Assembly: GCA_026129405.1 (NCBI GenBank)
Contig: JAHCID010000007.1
Location: 207,393 to 271,392 of the forward strand
Reading direction: 5' to 3'
Length of the DNA stretch: 64,000 bases
Source: a bacterium
Lineage (GTDB): Bacteria > Desulfobacterota > Binatia > DP-6
The notes beneath the pieces were generated by a model, which was not told where the DNA came from, made no database searches, and saw nothing but the letters and a program-made list of their open reading frames with translations. Positions 44,018 to 53,287 of the stretch are shown piece after piece. Positions within the stretch are counted from its first letter, which is position 1. Every line of letters begins with the position of its first letter. Made by a program: the position numbers and the translations under genes.

Positions 44018-46456
44018 TCAGTCGAGGTCGGACAGGTGCAGCACGCGGCGCACGGTCGCCCCGAGCCGTTGCCGCGAGGTCGCCACCGACGCCCACGGAT
44101 CCGCCGCCAGCGCCGCGAGACGCGGCGGCACCGTGCGCACGGTGAGGCTCGCGGGGACGACGGCGTCGAGCTCGTCCCAGCCGAGCGGCATCGACACCGG
44201 CGCGCCGGCCCGCGCGCGGGCCGAGAACGCGGCGACGGCCGTCGCCCCGCGCGTGTTGCGCAGCCAGTCGAGGTAGACGCGCCCGCGACGGTCGGCCTTC
44301 GCCGCGTTCGCCGTGAAGTGGTCCGGCAGGCGCTTCGCGACGTCGACGGCCACCGCGCGCGCGAACGCCTTCACGAGTCCCCAGCCGTGGCGGCGCTCGA
44401 GCGGCACGACGACGTGCAGCCCCTTGCCGCCGGTCGTCTTGACCACGCTGTCCAGCCCGAGCGTCTCGAGCCGCAGGCGCACGGCGCGGGCTGCCGCCAC
44501 GACGGCGGCCCACGGCAGCGCCTCGTCCGGATCGAGATCGAACACCACCCGATCCGGCCTCTCGACGCGATCGGCGCGCGCCCCCCACACGTGGAGCTCG
44601 AGCGTGTCGACCTGCACGAGGCCGACGAGCCCCGCCGTGTCCTCGATCATCACGTGTGCGACCGGGCCCGCGTCCTCCTCGCCCGCGACGTCCACCGTGC
44701 GGATCGCGTCGGGAAGGCCGTCGGCGCGGTGCTTCTGGAAGAACGTGGTGCCGTTCCAGCCGCGCGGCCCGCGCACGAGCGACAGCGGCCGGCCGGCCAC
44801 GTGCGGCAGGATCCAGTCGGCGACGGCGACGTAGTAGTGCGCCAGCTCGAGCTTGGTGACGCCGACCTCGGGCCACAGCGCGCGATCGGGATGCGTGAGA
44901 CGCACGCCCGCAACGGTCGTCGGCTCGTCGGGCCGCCGGCCGCGCGGCGGCGGTGCGGCCGGCGCCGCCGCGGACGCGGCCTCACGTACGACCTCCGACG
45001 CCGGCTTGTCCTCGCGCAGCCCCACGAACACGGGATGGCGCAGGCGCCCGTCGCGTGTCCAGTTCGTGAACCCCACCTCGGCCACCAGCGTCGGCTCCAC
45101 CCAGTACGTCGCGGGCGGCACGTCGTCGAACGGCGCGAACGGCGACGTCGCCCGCTCGATCGCCCCGAGCTGCGCGCGCAGGCGATCGAGCCCCGCCATC
45201 GAAAAGCCGGTGCCGACGCGCCCCGCGTAGACGAGACGCCCGCCGCCGTCGTGGACGCCGACGAGCAGCGCGCCGAGCCCGCCGCGCGCGCCGCCCGGAT
45301 CGGTGAAGCCGCCGACGACGACCTCCTGCCGCTGCCCGCAGCGCACCTTCAGCCAGTCCGTCGTGCGGCCCGCGCGCCAGGGCGCGTCGCGCCGCTTGGC
45401 GACGATGCCCTCGAGCCCGTGCGCGCACGCCTCGCGCAGGAAGGCCGGCCCGCGGCCGACGACGTGGTCGCCGTAGCGCAGGACGCCCGCGTCCGTCGCG
45501 CGGCGCAGCAGCGCCGCGAGCCGCGCCTTGCGGCGCTCGAGCGGCTGCTCGCGCAGGTCGACGCCGTCCTCGAACAGCAGATCGAACACGACGTACGTGA
45601 GCGGGGCCGGCTCGTTGCCGGCGAGCGCCTCCTGGAGCGCCTCGAAGCGCGAGCGCCCGTCCTCGCCGAGGACGACGATCTCGCCGTCGAGGAACGCACC
45701 GTCGACCGGCAGCGCCGCCGCCGCGTCGCCGACGCCGTGGAAGCGTGCCGTCCAGTCCTGGCCGCTGCGCGTGAAGAGCCGTGCCGTGCCGCCCGCGATG
45801 CGGCAGAGCGCGCGATAGCCGTCGTACTTGATCTCGTGCAGCCAGCCGTCGCCCTCGGGGGCCGCGGCGGCCGGCGTCGCGAGCTGGAGCGCGACGCGCT
45901 CGGGAAGCGGCCCGCGGTGCAGGCCGTGCACGCTCTCGGGACGCTCGCGCAGGACGTCGCCGTCGGTCGCCGGCTTCGCCTCGGCGTCGCGCTCCTTCAG
46001 CAGCAGCCAGTTCTTGCCGCCCTCGCCCGCCCGGCCGCCCATGCGTGCCAGCATCCAGCCGCCGCGCAGCTTCTCGCCGCGCAGCGTGAACTTGAGCTTG
46101 CCCGCGCGATAGCCGGCGTGCGCATCGCCGATCGGCTCCCAGCGGCCGACGTCCCACAGCAGCACGTCGCCCGCGCCGTACTCGCCCGCCGGGATGGCGC
46201 CCTCGAACGAGCCGTACTCGAGCGGGTGATCCTCGACGTGCACCGCCAGCCGCTTCTCGTGCGGATCGAGGCTCGGGCCTTTCGGCACCGCCCAGCTCTT
46301 CAGCACCCCGTCGAGCTCGAGGCGGAAGTCGTAGTGCTCGCGGCGCGCGTGGTGGTGCTGAATGCAGTAGAAGCCGCCCGCCGACGCGACGGTGCCGCCG
46401 CCGGGCTCGGGCGTCTTCTTGAAGTCGCGCTTGCGGCGATACTCGTCGAGCGGCAT
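44018..46456 (-). CDS. ligD: multifunctional DNA ligase D for non-homologous end joining
   Basis: An 812-residue protein with the PE-ligase-polymerase order. Residues about 28-110 are the 3'-phosphoesterase (HHHARREHYDFRLELDG). The ATP-dependent ligase has the nucleophile Lys210 (HEIKYDGYRALCR) and DGEIVVLGEDG further on. The C-terminal primase-polymerase has VFDLDPDEALPW and GGKGLHVVVPL. It repairs double-strand breaks by processing and sealing ends. Ku, its usual partner, is not encoded nearby. It precedes the IlvE gene's end by 12 bases on the same strand. Confidence 0.94.
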   Translation of the reverse strand: MPLDEYRRKRDFKKTPEPGGGTVASAGGFYCIQHHHARREHYDFRLELDGVLKSWAVPKGPSLDPHEKRLAVHVEDHPLEYGSFEGAIPAGEYGAGDVLLWDVGRWEPIGDAHAGYRAGKLKFTLRGEKLRGGWMLARMGGRAGEGGKNWLLLKERDAEAKPATDGDVLRERPESVHGLHRGPLPERVALQLATPAAAAPEGDGWLHEIKYDGYRALCRIAGGTARLFTRSGQDWTARFHGVGDAAAALPVDGAFLDGEIVVLGEDGRSRFEALQEALAGNEPAPLTYVVFDLLFEDGVDLREQPLERRKARLAALLRRATDAGVLRYGDHVVGRGPAFLREACAHGLEGIVAKRRDAPWRAGRTTDWLKVRCGQRQEVVVGGFTDPGGARGGLGALLVGVHDGGGRLVYAGRVGTGFSMAGLDRLRAQLGAIERATSPFAPFDDVPPATYWVEPTLVAEVGFTNWTRDGRLRHPVFVGLREDKPASEVVREAASAAAPAAPPPRGRRPDEPTTVAGVRLTHPDRALWPEVGVTKLELAHYYVAVADWILPHVAGRPLSLVRGPRGWNGTTFFQKHRADGLPDAIRTVDVAGEEDAGPVAHVMIEDTAGLVGLVQVDTLELHVWGARADRVERPDRVVFDLDPDEALPWAAVVAAARAVRLRLETLGLDSVVKTTGGKGLHVVVPLERRHGWGLVKAFARAVAVDVAKRLPDHFTANAAKADRRGRVYLDWLRNTRGATAVAAFSARARAGAPVSMPLGWDELDAVVPASLTVRTVPPRLAALAADPWASVATSRQRLGATVRRVLHLSDLD

Positions 46457-46468
46457 GGCTCTCGCGGC

Positions 46469-47338
46469 TCACCACAACGGCGTGCCCTGGGTGCGCACGA
46501 AGGCGTGGAAGGCGTCCTGCAGGCGCTGCGTCACCGGGCCGGGCGTGCCGTCGCCGACCGGCCGCCCGTCGACCGTCGTGACCGGCATGACCTCGGCACC
46601 GGTGCCCGTGACGAAGACCTCGTCGGCCGTGTAGACGTCGAAGCGACCGAGCCGCGCCTCGCGGGCCTCGACGCCGGCCTCGCCGGCGAGCGCCAGGATC
46701 GCGCCGCGCGTGATGCCGGCGAGCGCGCCGTCCTGCGGCGACGGCGTCAGCAGCGTGCCGGCGCGCACCACGAAGAGGTTGTCGGCCGTGCACTCGGCGA
46801 TGAAGCCGTCGCCGTTCAGCATGATCGCCTCCTCGCAGCCGGCCCGGGTGGCGTCGATCTTGGCGAGGACGTTCTTCAGATAGTTGAGCGACTTGATGCG
46901 GGCGTCGTAGGCCTCGTGCGAGACCTGGCGCGTGGCCGAGGTGATCACCGCGATGCCGGCGGCGTAGCGCGCGGGCGGATACACCTGGATGTCGGTGACG
47001 ATGCAGACGATCGTCGGCACCGGGCAGCGCGCCGGATCGACGCCGAGGTCGCCGACGCCCCGGGTGACGACGAGGCGGATGTAGGCGTCGTCCTTCCGAT
47101 TGGCGCGGACGGTCTCCTCGACGACGCCGGCCATGGCCGCGCGGTCCATCGGGATGTCGAGCGCCAGCGCGCGGGCGGAGTCGTACAGGCGGTCCAGGTG
47201 CTCGGCGAGGCGAAAGACGCGACGAGCGTAGACGCGGATGCCCTCGAACACGCCGTCGCCGTAGAGCAGCCCGTGATCGAAGACCGAGATCTTCGCCTCG
47301 TCGCGCGGCACGAGCCGGCCGTCGAGCCAGATCAGCAT
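46469..47338 (-). CDS. ilvE: branched-chain amino acid aminotransferase (fold IV PLP)
   Basis: A 289-residue class IV aminotransferase. It starts IWLDGRLVPRDEAKISVFDHGLLYGDGVFEGIR, the family N-terminus. The PLP Lys lies in SLNYLKNVLAK, and EEAIMLNGDGFIAECTADNLF supports a BCAT/D-amino-acid transaminase-like fold. The family covers IlvE, DAAT and ADC lyase; the sequence favours IlvE. It would make or break down Leu, Ile and Val. It lies upstream of ligD in the same direction, probably in one transcript. Confidence 0.88.
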   Translation of the reverse strand: MLIWLDGRLVPRDEAKISVFDHGLLYGDGVFEGIRVYARRVFRLAEHLDRLYDSARALALDIPMDRAAMAGVVEETVRANRKDDAYIRLVVTRGVGDLGVDPARCPVPTIVCIVTDIQVYPPARYAAGIAVITSATRQVSHEAYDARIKSLNYLKNVLAKIDATRAGCEEAIMLNGDGFIAECTADNLFVVRAGTLLTPSPQDGALAGITRGAILALAGEAGVEAREARLGRFDVYTADEVFVTGTGAEVMPVTTVDGRPVGDGTPGPVTQRLQDAFHAFVRTQGTPLW

Positions 47339-47468
47339 GCGGCGGGGTGTACACCGCGCCGGCGAACGAAGCGAAGCGAACCGGACGGGGACCGACGCGG
47401 GCGGGCAGCCGGCCGCGCCGATCCCCGCCCGGTGCTGGGGGCGGTTCGTCCATGTCGCGCTCCCCGGG

Positions 47469-48065
47469 CTACTTCGGCCCGATGCGCAGGCCGCTGGAGA
47501 AGGTCCGCATGCCGGCCCGCAGCACGTCGACGCCGAGAATCTCGATGCTCACGACCTCGCCGTCCTTGAAGACGTTGGTGCCGAGGCCGATCGCGCCCTC
47601 GACCGTCGTCTTGATCTTGCACTTGCCCTTCGCGACCACGCAGTCACCGACCGGGAAGCCGACCAGGTCGACGACGGTGCAGTCGTCGCCCGACTGACAG
47701 TCGGTGGTGGTGACGCGCGCGTTGGCGCCGGCCGTGAGGGTCTGGCCCTCGCAGCCGGCGTCGAGGCCGCCCAGTGTGGCGCTGACCTTGACGTCGGTCT
47801 TGCTGACGGCGGTCGAGAACTTGCCGCTGCCCTTCGAGCCGAAGTTGCAGACGGTATCGGGCGTACTGACCGAGCAGGCCGGCAGGGCGACCGGCGGATT
47901 GGTCGAGTCCGTCGGCGTCGTGCAGGCGTCGAAGGCCTTCACGAGCTCGCCCTTGAGCGTCTTCGCCTTCGACGGGACGTTGAACGACTGTGCGTGCAGC
48001 GGAGCGGCGAGGAGACCGAGCCCCACGGCCGCGCCGGCGAGCGCGGTGACCACACGATGCTGCAT
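47469..48065 (-). CDS. secreted protein, unknown function
   Basis: A 198-residue protein with a signal peptide (VVTALAGAAVGLGLLAAPLHAQ) and mature sequence beginning SFNVPSKAKTLKGELVKAFDAC. Cysteines at regular spacing (DACTTPT, ALPACSVS, DTVCNFG, DAGCEG, TDCQSGDDC, GDCVVAKGKCK) suggest disulfides. The C-terminus (GEVVSIEILGVDVLR) is beta. A strong AAGGAGGA site precedes ATG 48065. No known family, but it is probably a periplasmic or outer-surface protein. An unusually long intergenic region lies upstream. Confidence 0.75.
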   Translation of the reverse strand: MQHRVVTALAGAAVGLGLLAAPLHAQSFNVPSKAKTLKGELVKAFDACTTPTDSTNPPVALPACSVSTPDTVCNFGSKGSGKFSTAVSKTDVKVSATLGGLDAGCEGQTLTAGANARVTTTDCQSGDDCTVVDLVGFPVGDCVVAKGKCKIKTTVEGAIGLGTNVFKDGEVVSIEILGVDVLRAGMRTFSSGLRIGPK

Positions 48066-48389
48066 GAGTATCCTCCTTCGGGTTCGCGCCGCGGGACGGC
48101 GCACGCCTTCCCGCGGCCACCGTGGTCGTACTGGACGTTGCGTCGGAGCATCCCCCTCGCGGCGGACCGCGGGAGCGCTCCTCTGTGATCGTCCGCGAGC
48201 CCATGCGTCGTCGGAAAGATCGCCGGGAGGCGTCGGCAGGAGGGACCAGCAGGCGACGTTCGGGCGGTCGTACGAGGGCGACCGCCGGCGCGCCACAGGC
48301 GAGCCCTGACTGGCGTTCGGCGTGCTACCCGGCAAGCTAGCCGATCGCGCCTTGGCGTCAAGTGAAAATCGCCGCCCGGGCGCCTGCCG
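48066..48389. other. 324-bp intergenic region with a strong hairpin
   Basis: No convincing gene is seen between the secreted-protein start and the LLM gene end. On the way lies an inverted repeat with eight-base arms GGCGGTCG and CGACCGCC (48263-48286) around an eight-base loop. It could be a leader hairpin of the minus-strand secreted-protein gene or a terminator of the LLM gene. A riboswitch was considered, but no known class matches. Upstream promoters are not obvious. Confidence 0.35.
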
Positions 48390-49328
48390 TCATCGGCGCG
48401 TGAATGCGGGCATGACCTCGCGCACGAAGAGCTCGAGACCCTCCCAGTCGAACGGCGCGCGCAGCGCGAGGATCAGCCACTCGACGCCGGCGTCGCGGTA
48501 CTCGGCGACGCGCTCGCGCACCTGGCCGGGCGTGCCGAGCAGGTGGCCCGGCTTCACCCAGTCCGTCATCGGGCCGAACATCAGGCGCAGCCGCTCCTCC
48601 TGCGTCGCGGCGCGTGCGGCGTCGGCGCCGATGGCGAGGCCGACGTTCGCGCTGCGCACGATGGCGGCGGGATCACGGCGCTCCCGGTCGCACCAGTCGT
48701 TCAGCGTGCGGTTGCGCGCGGCCCAGATCTCGGGCGGGAGGAAGGGCAAGTTCCAGCCGTCGGCGTGCCGCGCGACGATGCGCAGCATGCGCTTCTCGCC
48801 CTGTCCGCCGATCCACAGGCGCAGCCGCTCCTGCACCGGCCGCGGGTCGCAGAGCGCGTCGTCGAGGTGCAGCCGGCGTCCCTGGAACGTCACGCGCTCG
48901 CCGTCGAAGAGCCGGCGCAGCACGACGGCCGTCTCCTCGAGCAGATCGAGCCGGTCCCGGATCGGCCCGAACGGCATGCCGAACGCCTGGAACTCGCGCT
49001 CGTTCCACCCCGCGCCGAGCCCCAGCTCGCAGCGCCCGCTCGAGAGGTGATCGATCGTGACCGCGGCCTTCGCGAGCACGCCGGGGTTGCGGTAGCCGGT
49101 GCAGAAGACGAGCGAGCCGACGCGCACGTTGCGCGTCTCGCAGGCGAGCGCCGCCATGGTGGTGAGGCCCTCGAAGCAGGGCTTCGCCGGGTTCGAGACG
49201 TCGGAGACCGAGTAGAGATGGTCCCACACCGAGCACCAGTGGAAGCCCTGCGTGTCGGCGACCTGCCAGAGGCGGCGCAGCTCGGCGAGGGTGCAGTCCT
49301 GGGGGCCGGCGTGGATGCCGAAGCGCAT
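48390..49328 (-). CDS. LLM-class (F420-type) flavin-dependent oxidoreductase
   Basis: A 312-residue protein of the luciferase-like superfamily. It starts MRFGIHAGPQDCTLAELRRLWQVADTQGFHWCSVWDHLY, then has RVGSLVFCTGYRNPGVLAKAAVTIDHLSSGRCELGLGAGWNEREFQAFGMPF, typical of the F420-dependent branch. Near the end RLWIGGQGEKRMLRIVARHADGWN is the nucleotide-binding segment. It is a distant paralogue of the enzyme at 33 kb. Substrate unknown. It faces the chrBA operon. Confidence 0.9.
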   Translation of the reverse strand: MRFGIHAGPQDCTLAELRRLWQVADTQGFHWCSVWDHLYSVSDVSNPAKPCFEGLTTMAALACETRNVRVGSLVFCTGYRNPGVLAKAAVTIDHLSSGRCELGLGAGWNEREFQAFGMPFGPIRDRLDLLEETAVVLRRLFDGERVTFQGRRLHLDDALCDPRPVQERLRLWIGGQGEKRMLRIVARHADGWNLPFLPPEIWAARNRTLNDWCDRERRDPAAIVRSANVGLAIGADAARAATQEERLRLMFGPMTDWVKPGHLLGTPGQVRERVAEYRDAGVEWLILALRAPFDWEGLELFVREVMPAFTRR

Positions 49329-49426
49329 GCGCGGCGTCTAGCAGAGGGCGGCCTCCGGCACACGGCCCCGCCTGCGGTGTAACAGTCGTTGCATTGCACG
49401 TCACACCCGTACTAGGGGCGACGCCC

Positions 49427-50416
49427 ATGGCCGCTGCCGAGCCTCCCGTCCTGCCCTGGCTGGTGCTGATCCACCAGATCCCCCCGCGCCCCGCCTCGCT
49501 GCGCGTGAAGGTGTGGCGGCGGCTCCAGACGCTCGGCGCGCTCTCGCTCAAGAACTCGGTCTACGTGCTCCCGAACGGCGACGAGACGCGCGAAGACCTC
49601 GCATGGGTGCTGCGCGAGCTGCGCACCGCCGGCGCGCAGGGGTCGCTCTGCGAGGCCCGGCTGGTCGACGGGCTCGACGACGCGGAAGTCCGGGCGACGT
49701 TCGTGGCGCTCCGCGAGGCGGACTACCGCCGTCTCGCCGCCGAGATCCGCGCGCTCGCGAAGACCGTCCCGGCGGCGCGCCGGCGCCCCCTCGCCGACGA
49801 CGTCCGCGCGCGCCTCGACACGGCGCTCGGGCGCCTGCGCAAGCAGCTCGCCGAGGTCCAGCGCATCGACTTCTTCGGTGCCCCCGGCCGCGAGGCCGCC
49901 GCAGGCCTCCTCGCGGCGATCGAGACACGCCTGCACCCCCAGCCGTCCACGCCGCGCGCGGCACGCCGCCCCTGGCAGCGGGACGACGTGCAGGGGCGGA
50001 CGTGGGTCACGCGGCGCGGAATCCACATCGACCGCATCGCCAGCGCCTGGCTCATCCGCCGCGCGATCGACCCGACGGCACGGTTCCGCTTCGTCACGCC
50101 GAAGGGCCACGTCCCGGCGGACGGTGAGCTTCGCTTCGACATGTTCGACGCCGAGTTCACCCACGACGGCGACCTCTGCACGTTCGAAGTGCTGCTGCGC
50201 GATTTCGCCCTCGACGACCCGGCGCTCGGCCCGATCGCCGAGATCGTCCACGACGTCGACCTGAAGGAGCAGCGCCACGATCGTCCGGAGACCGCCGGCG
50301 TCGAGCACCTCATCGCCGGCATCTGCCGCACGGCGGCCGACGACGAGCAGCGCCTCGCCCAGGGCACCACCGTCTTCGACGGCCTGCATGCCTGGTTCCA
50401 ACGGAGACGCCCGTGA
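49427..50416 (+). CDS. chrB: chromate resistance protein ChrB
   Basis: A 329-residue protein. The N-terminal part (LVLIHQIPPRPASLRVKVWRRLQTLGALSLKNSVYVLP) is the ChrB N-domain, and the C-terminal part (RGIHIDRIASAWLIRRAIDP, then FTHDGDLCTFEVLLRDFAL) is the ChrB C-domain. ChrB is known as a chromate-sensing regulator of chrA transcription. The start at ATG 49427 is preferred to an upstream TTG. Its stop overlaps the chrA start (GTGA), so the two are coupled in one operon. Confidence 0.92.
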   Translation: MAAAEPPVLPWLVLIHQIPPRPASLRVKVWRRLQTLGALSLKNSVYVLPNGDETREDLAWVLRELRTAGAQGSLCEARLVDGLDDAEVRATFVALREADYRRLAAEIRALAKTVPAARRRPLADDVRARLDTALGRLRKQLAEVQRIDFFGAPGREAAAGLLAAIETRLHPQPSTPRAARRPWQRDDVQGRTWVTRRGIHIDRIASAWLIRRAIDPTARFRFVTPKGHVPADGELRFDMFDAEFTHDGDLCTFEVLLRDFALDDPALGPIAEIVHDVDLKEQRHDRPETAGVEHLIAGICRTAADDEQRLAQGTTVFDGLHAWFQRRRP

Positions 50417-51558
50417 CCGACACCGTTCCCTGTACGCGCCGCGACCTCGTCCTCTATTTCCTGCGGCTCGGCACGTTCGGCTTCGGAGGACCGATCGCGC
50501 TCGTCGGCTACATGCAGCGCGACCTCGTCGAGGAACGCCGCTGGTTCACGACGGGCGACTATCGCGAGGGCCTCGCGCTGGCGCAGCTCGCCCCGGGCCC
50601 GCTCGCGGCGCAGCTCGCCATCTACCTCGGCTGGCTGCGCCACGGCATCGCCGGTGCGACGCTGGTCTCGATCGCGTTCGTGCTGCCGTCGTTCGTGATG
50701 GTGATGGCGCTGTCGTGGCTCTACGTCGCGACGGGCGGGCTCGCGTGGATGCAGGGCGCGTTCTACGGCATCGGCGCCGCCGTCATCGCCATCATCGCGC
50801 GCAGCGCGTGGAAGCTCGCGAAGTCGACGCTGGGCCACGACCGTCTCCTGTGGACGCTGTTCGGCGCGAGCGCCCTGGTCACGGTCGTCACGGAGTCGGA
50901 ACCCCTGGCCGTGTTCCTGCTCTGCGGCGTCGTGACGCTGATCGCCCGTGGTCTGCCCGCGCGCTCGACGGCGGCGGTGCTCCTGCCCTGGCCCTGGCTC
51001 GTCACCGGCCTGCACGGTCCCGCGGGCAACGCGACGCTGTGGACGATCGCCTGGTACTTCAGCGAGGCGGGAGCGTTCGTGTTCGGCAGCGGGCTCGCGA
51101 TCATCCCGTTCCTCCACGGCGGCGTGGTGAGCGAGCTGGGTTGGCTCAGCGAACGCCAGTTCCTCGACGCGGTCGCCGTCGCCATGATCACGCCCGGTCC
51201 GGTCGTGATCACGGTCGCCTTCATCGGCTGGCTCGCCGCCGGTCCCGCCGGCGCGACGGTGGCCGCCGTCGCCGTGTTTCTGCCCTGCTACGTCTTCACC
51301 GTGATCCCGGCCCGCTACTTCCGGCGGTCGATCCACGATCCGCGCGTGAAGGCGTTCGTCGACGGCGTCACCGTGGCGGCGGCCGGCGCCATCGCCGGCG
51401 CCGCGGTCGTCCTCGGCAGACGCGCCGTGTTCGACGTCCCGACGCTGCTCGTCTTCCTCACCATGCTCGCCGTGCTGCCGCGCGTACGCAGCGCGCTCGA
51501 GCCCCTGTGCATCGTCGCGGCGGGCGTCGTCGGCATCCTCCTGTCGGCCGCGAGCTGA
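50413..51558 (+). CDS. chrA: chromate transporter ChrA
   Basis: A 381-residue membrane protein with about ten hydrophobic segments and the two CHR-domain repeats: FGFGGPIALVGYMQRDLVEERRW near residue 15, and the later half beginning around residue 210 with FSEAGAFVFGSGLAIIPFLHGGV. The proton-motive chromate efflux carriers of this family act in the inner membrane. Start GTG 50413 overlaps the chrB stop by four bases. Its own stop lies eight bases from the convergent sugar dehydrogenase-like gene. Confidence 0.94.
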   Translation: MTDTVPCTRRDLVLYFLRLGTFGFGGPIALVGYMQRDLVEERRWFTTGDYREGLALAQLAPGPLAAQLAIYLGWLRHGIAGATLVSIAFVLPSFVMVMALSWLYVATGGLAWMQGAFYGIGAAVIAIIARSAWKLAKSTLGHDRLLWTLFGASALVTVVTESEPLAVFLLCGVVTLIARGLPARSTAAVLLPWPWLVTGLHGPAGNATLWTIAWYFSEAGAFVFGSGLAIIPFLHGGVVSELGWLSERQFLDAVAVAMITPGPVVITVAFIGWLAAGPAGATVAAVAVFLPCYVFTVIPARYFRRSIHDPRVKAFVDGVTVAAAGAIAGAAVVLGRRAVFDVPTLLVFLTMLAVLPRVRSALEPLCIVAAGVVGILLSAAS

Positions 51559-51565
51559 GCGGCGC

Positions 51566-53287
51566 TCAGCCGCCGCCCGTGAGACGCGCCCGCAGCGCGC
51601 CGCCGCGCGCACCCGCCGCCGGCGGGACGCACGCCCCAGCGCCGCGGCGTCGCCGCACGCCGGGCTGCAGGCGAACGAGGGCGTGCAGAGGCCCGGCGGC
51701 ACCGGCGTGCAGGCGCGCGTCACCCGCCGGGCGAGCGCGCGGCACCGCGCGCCCGCGCAGCTGCGCGACGGCGGCCGAGGTCTGCGCGCGGGCGAGCCGG
51801 CGGGCGCAGCGTCCTCGCCGGCGAGCCGTGCCTCGCGCGCCAGCTGGTTCGCGAGCACGACGCCGGCGGCCTGCGCACAGGCGGCCGCGTCGGCGGCGTG
51901 CCGCACGGCTCGCACGCGGCGCAGAGCGCGGGCGGCGGCACGTCGCAGGCGCGCTCTGCCCGGCGCACGAGGGCACGGGGGCGGCCGCCGGCGCGGCGGC
52001 GCAGTCGAGGCCGCCGCCGCGCTCGCAGCGCCGGACGGTACGCGCCGCGCGCCGGAGCCCCTTCACCGCGAGCCGCACGAGCGCCGCGCCGCAGCGCGTG
52101 GACACCGCCCCGTCGTCGCGCGCGACGCGCAGGACGCGGCCCCGCTGGAACGCGACGATCCACAGCGCCCCGTCCGGGCCGACGACGAAGTCGACGGGCC
52201 CCCCGACGTCGCGCACCAGCACCTCCGGCGCCGCCGCGAAGCCCGTGCGCGCGGCGGCGAGCGACGCCGTCCAGACGCGGCCGAGGACGAAGTCGCCGAA
52301 GACGTAGTCGCCGTCCCAGAACGGCCCGCCGGTGACCGAGGCGTCGTCGCCGCCGTGGGCGTAGACGTAGACCGGCGGCACGGTGCCGCCGGGACACTGC
52401 GACACGGGCTCGCGCCCCTCGCAGCGCGGCCAGCCGAGGTCGTCGCCCGCGCGCACGACGTCGATCTCCTCGAAGGTGTTCTGCCCGACGTCGGCGACCC
52501 ACAGGAGGCCGGTGGTCACGTCGATCGTGAAGCGGAAGGGATTGCGCAGGCCGAGCGCGTACACCAGCGGCGCGGCGCCGCCCTGTCCGGCGAACGGATT
52601 CCCCGGCGCGGGCGCGCCGTCGCGGGTGAGGCGGAGGATCTTGCCCTCCGGCGCCTCGCGGTCGCGCGCGTACGGGTTCGTCGACGCCCCCGGCGCGCCG
52701 AAGTCGCCGCGGCCCGTGTCGCCGACGCCGACGTAGAGGAAGCCGTCCGGCCCGACGACGAGACCGCCGCCGTCGTGGTTGCCGTTGTCGGTGCGCAGGC
52801 CGTCGAGGATCACCTCGGCGGGCCCGAGCGCGGCGCCGTCGAGCGTGGTGCGTACGACGCGGTTGCGCCGGCCCGCCTGCGAGCCCTCGCCGCAGCGCGC
52901 CGGATCGCCGCCCGGCGGGTGCGTCAGGTAGAGGAAGAGCCGCCGGTTCGACGCGAACTCGGGATCGACGGCGACGCCGAGGAGCCCCATCTCGGACGCC
53001 GTGCAGACCGGGAAGCGTCCGACCGGCGCCGGACGCAGGCCGTCGTCGGGCGTCCACAGGCGCACCGCCCCGCCCCGCTCGAGGATCACGAGACGGCCGT
53101 CGGGCAGGAAAGCGACCGCCGTCGGCTGCGCCAGGCCGTCGACGGCGACCGTCACCGCGAAGCCGTCCCGCGGCGTCTGCGTGTGCGCCGGCGCCGGCAG
53201 CAGGGCCGCCAGCAGCGCGAGCGCGGCGCTACGCCACGCGCGGCGCGAGGCGGAGCTGGTCCGCGAGCGTGTCGAGCCAGTCCTCAG
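51566..53287 (-). CDS. PQQ/sorbosone-dehydrogenase-like secreted beta-propeller protein, ends uncertain
   Basis: The central ~400 residues are a GSDH-type six-bladed propeller (FAVTVAVDGLAQPTAVAFLPDGRLVILE, then MGLLGVAVDPEFASNRRLFLYLTHP, and LGLRNPFRFTIDVTTGLLWVADVGQN). A signal-like segment (ALALLAALLPAPAHTQ) precedes it. No ATG, GTG or TTG sits in the right place in this frame. The nearest start is CTG 53287; the first true Met is 156 bases inside the upstream acyl-CoA dehydrogenase gene. After the propeller the frame becomes arginine-rich and repetitive, suggesting another frameshift, so both ends are uncertain. Sugar oxidation with PQQ would be the role. Confidence 0.7.
   Translation of the reverse strand: MRTGSTRSRTSSASRRAWRSAALALLAALLPAPAHTQTPRDGFAVTVAVDGLAQPTAVAFLPDGRLVILERGGAVRLWTPDDGLRPAPVGRFPVCTASEMGLLGVAVDPEFASNRRLFLYLTHPPGGDPARCGEGSQAGRRNRVVRTTLDGAALGPAEVILDGLRTDNGNHDGGGLVVGPDGFLYVGVGDTGRGDFGAPGASTNPYARDREAPEGKILRLTRDGAPAPGNPFAGQGGAAPLVYALGLRNPFRFTIDVTTGLLWVADVGQNTFEEIDVVRAGDDLGWPRCEGREPVSQCPGGTVPPVYVYAHGGDDASVTGGPFWDGDYVFGDFVLGRVWTASLAAARTGFAAAPEVLVRDVGGPVDFVVGPDGALWIVAFQRGRVLRVARDDGAVSTRCGAALVRLAVKGLRRAARTVRRCERGGGLDCAAAPAAAPVPSCAGQSAPATCRRPRSAPRASRAARRRRGRLCAGRRRRAREPAGARGTARRRGRCARRLARAQTSAAVAQLRGRAVPRARPAGDARLHAGAAGPLHALVRLQPGVRRRRGAGACVPPAAGARGGALRARLTGGG

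Noticed and set aside
48263..48340. Cyclic-di-GMP riboswitch in the long leader of the secreted protein
   Set aside because: The conserved core bases expected for the class are not present.
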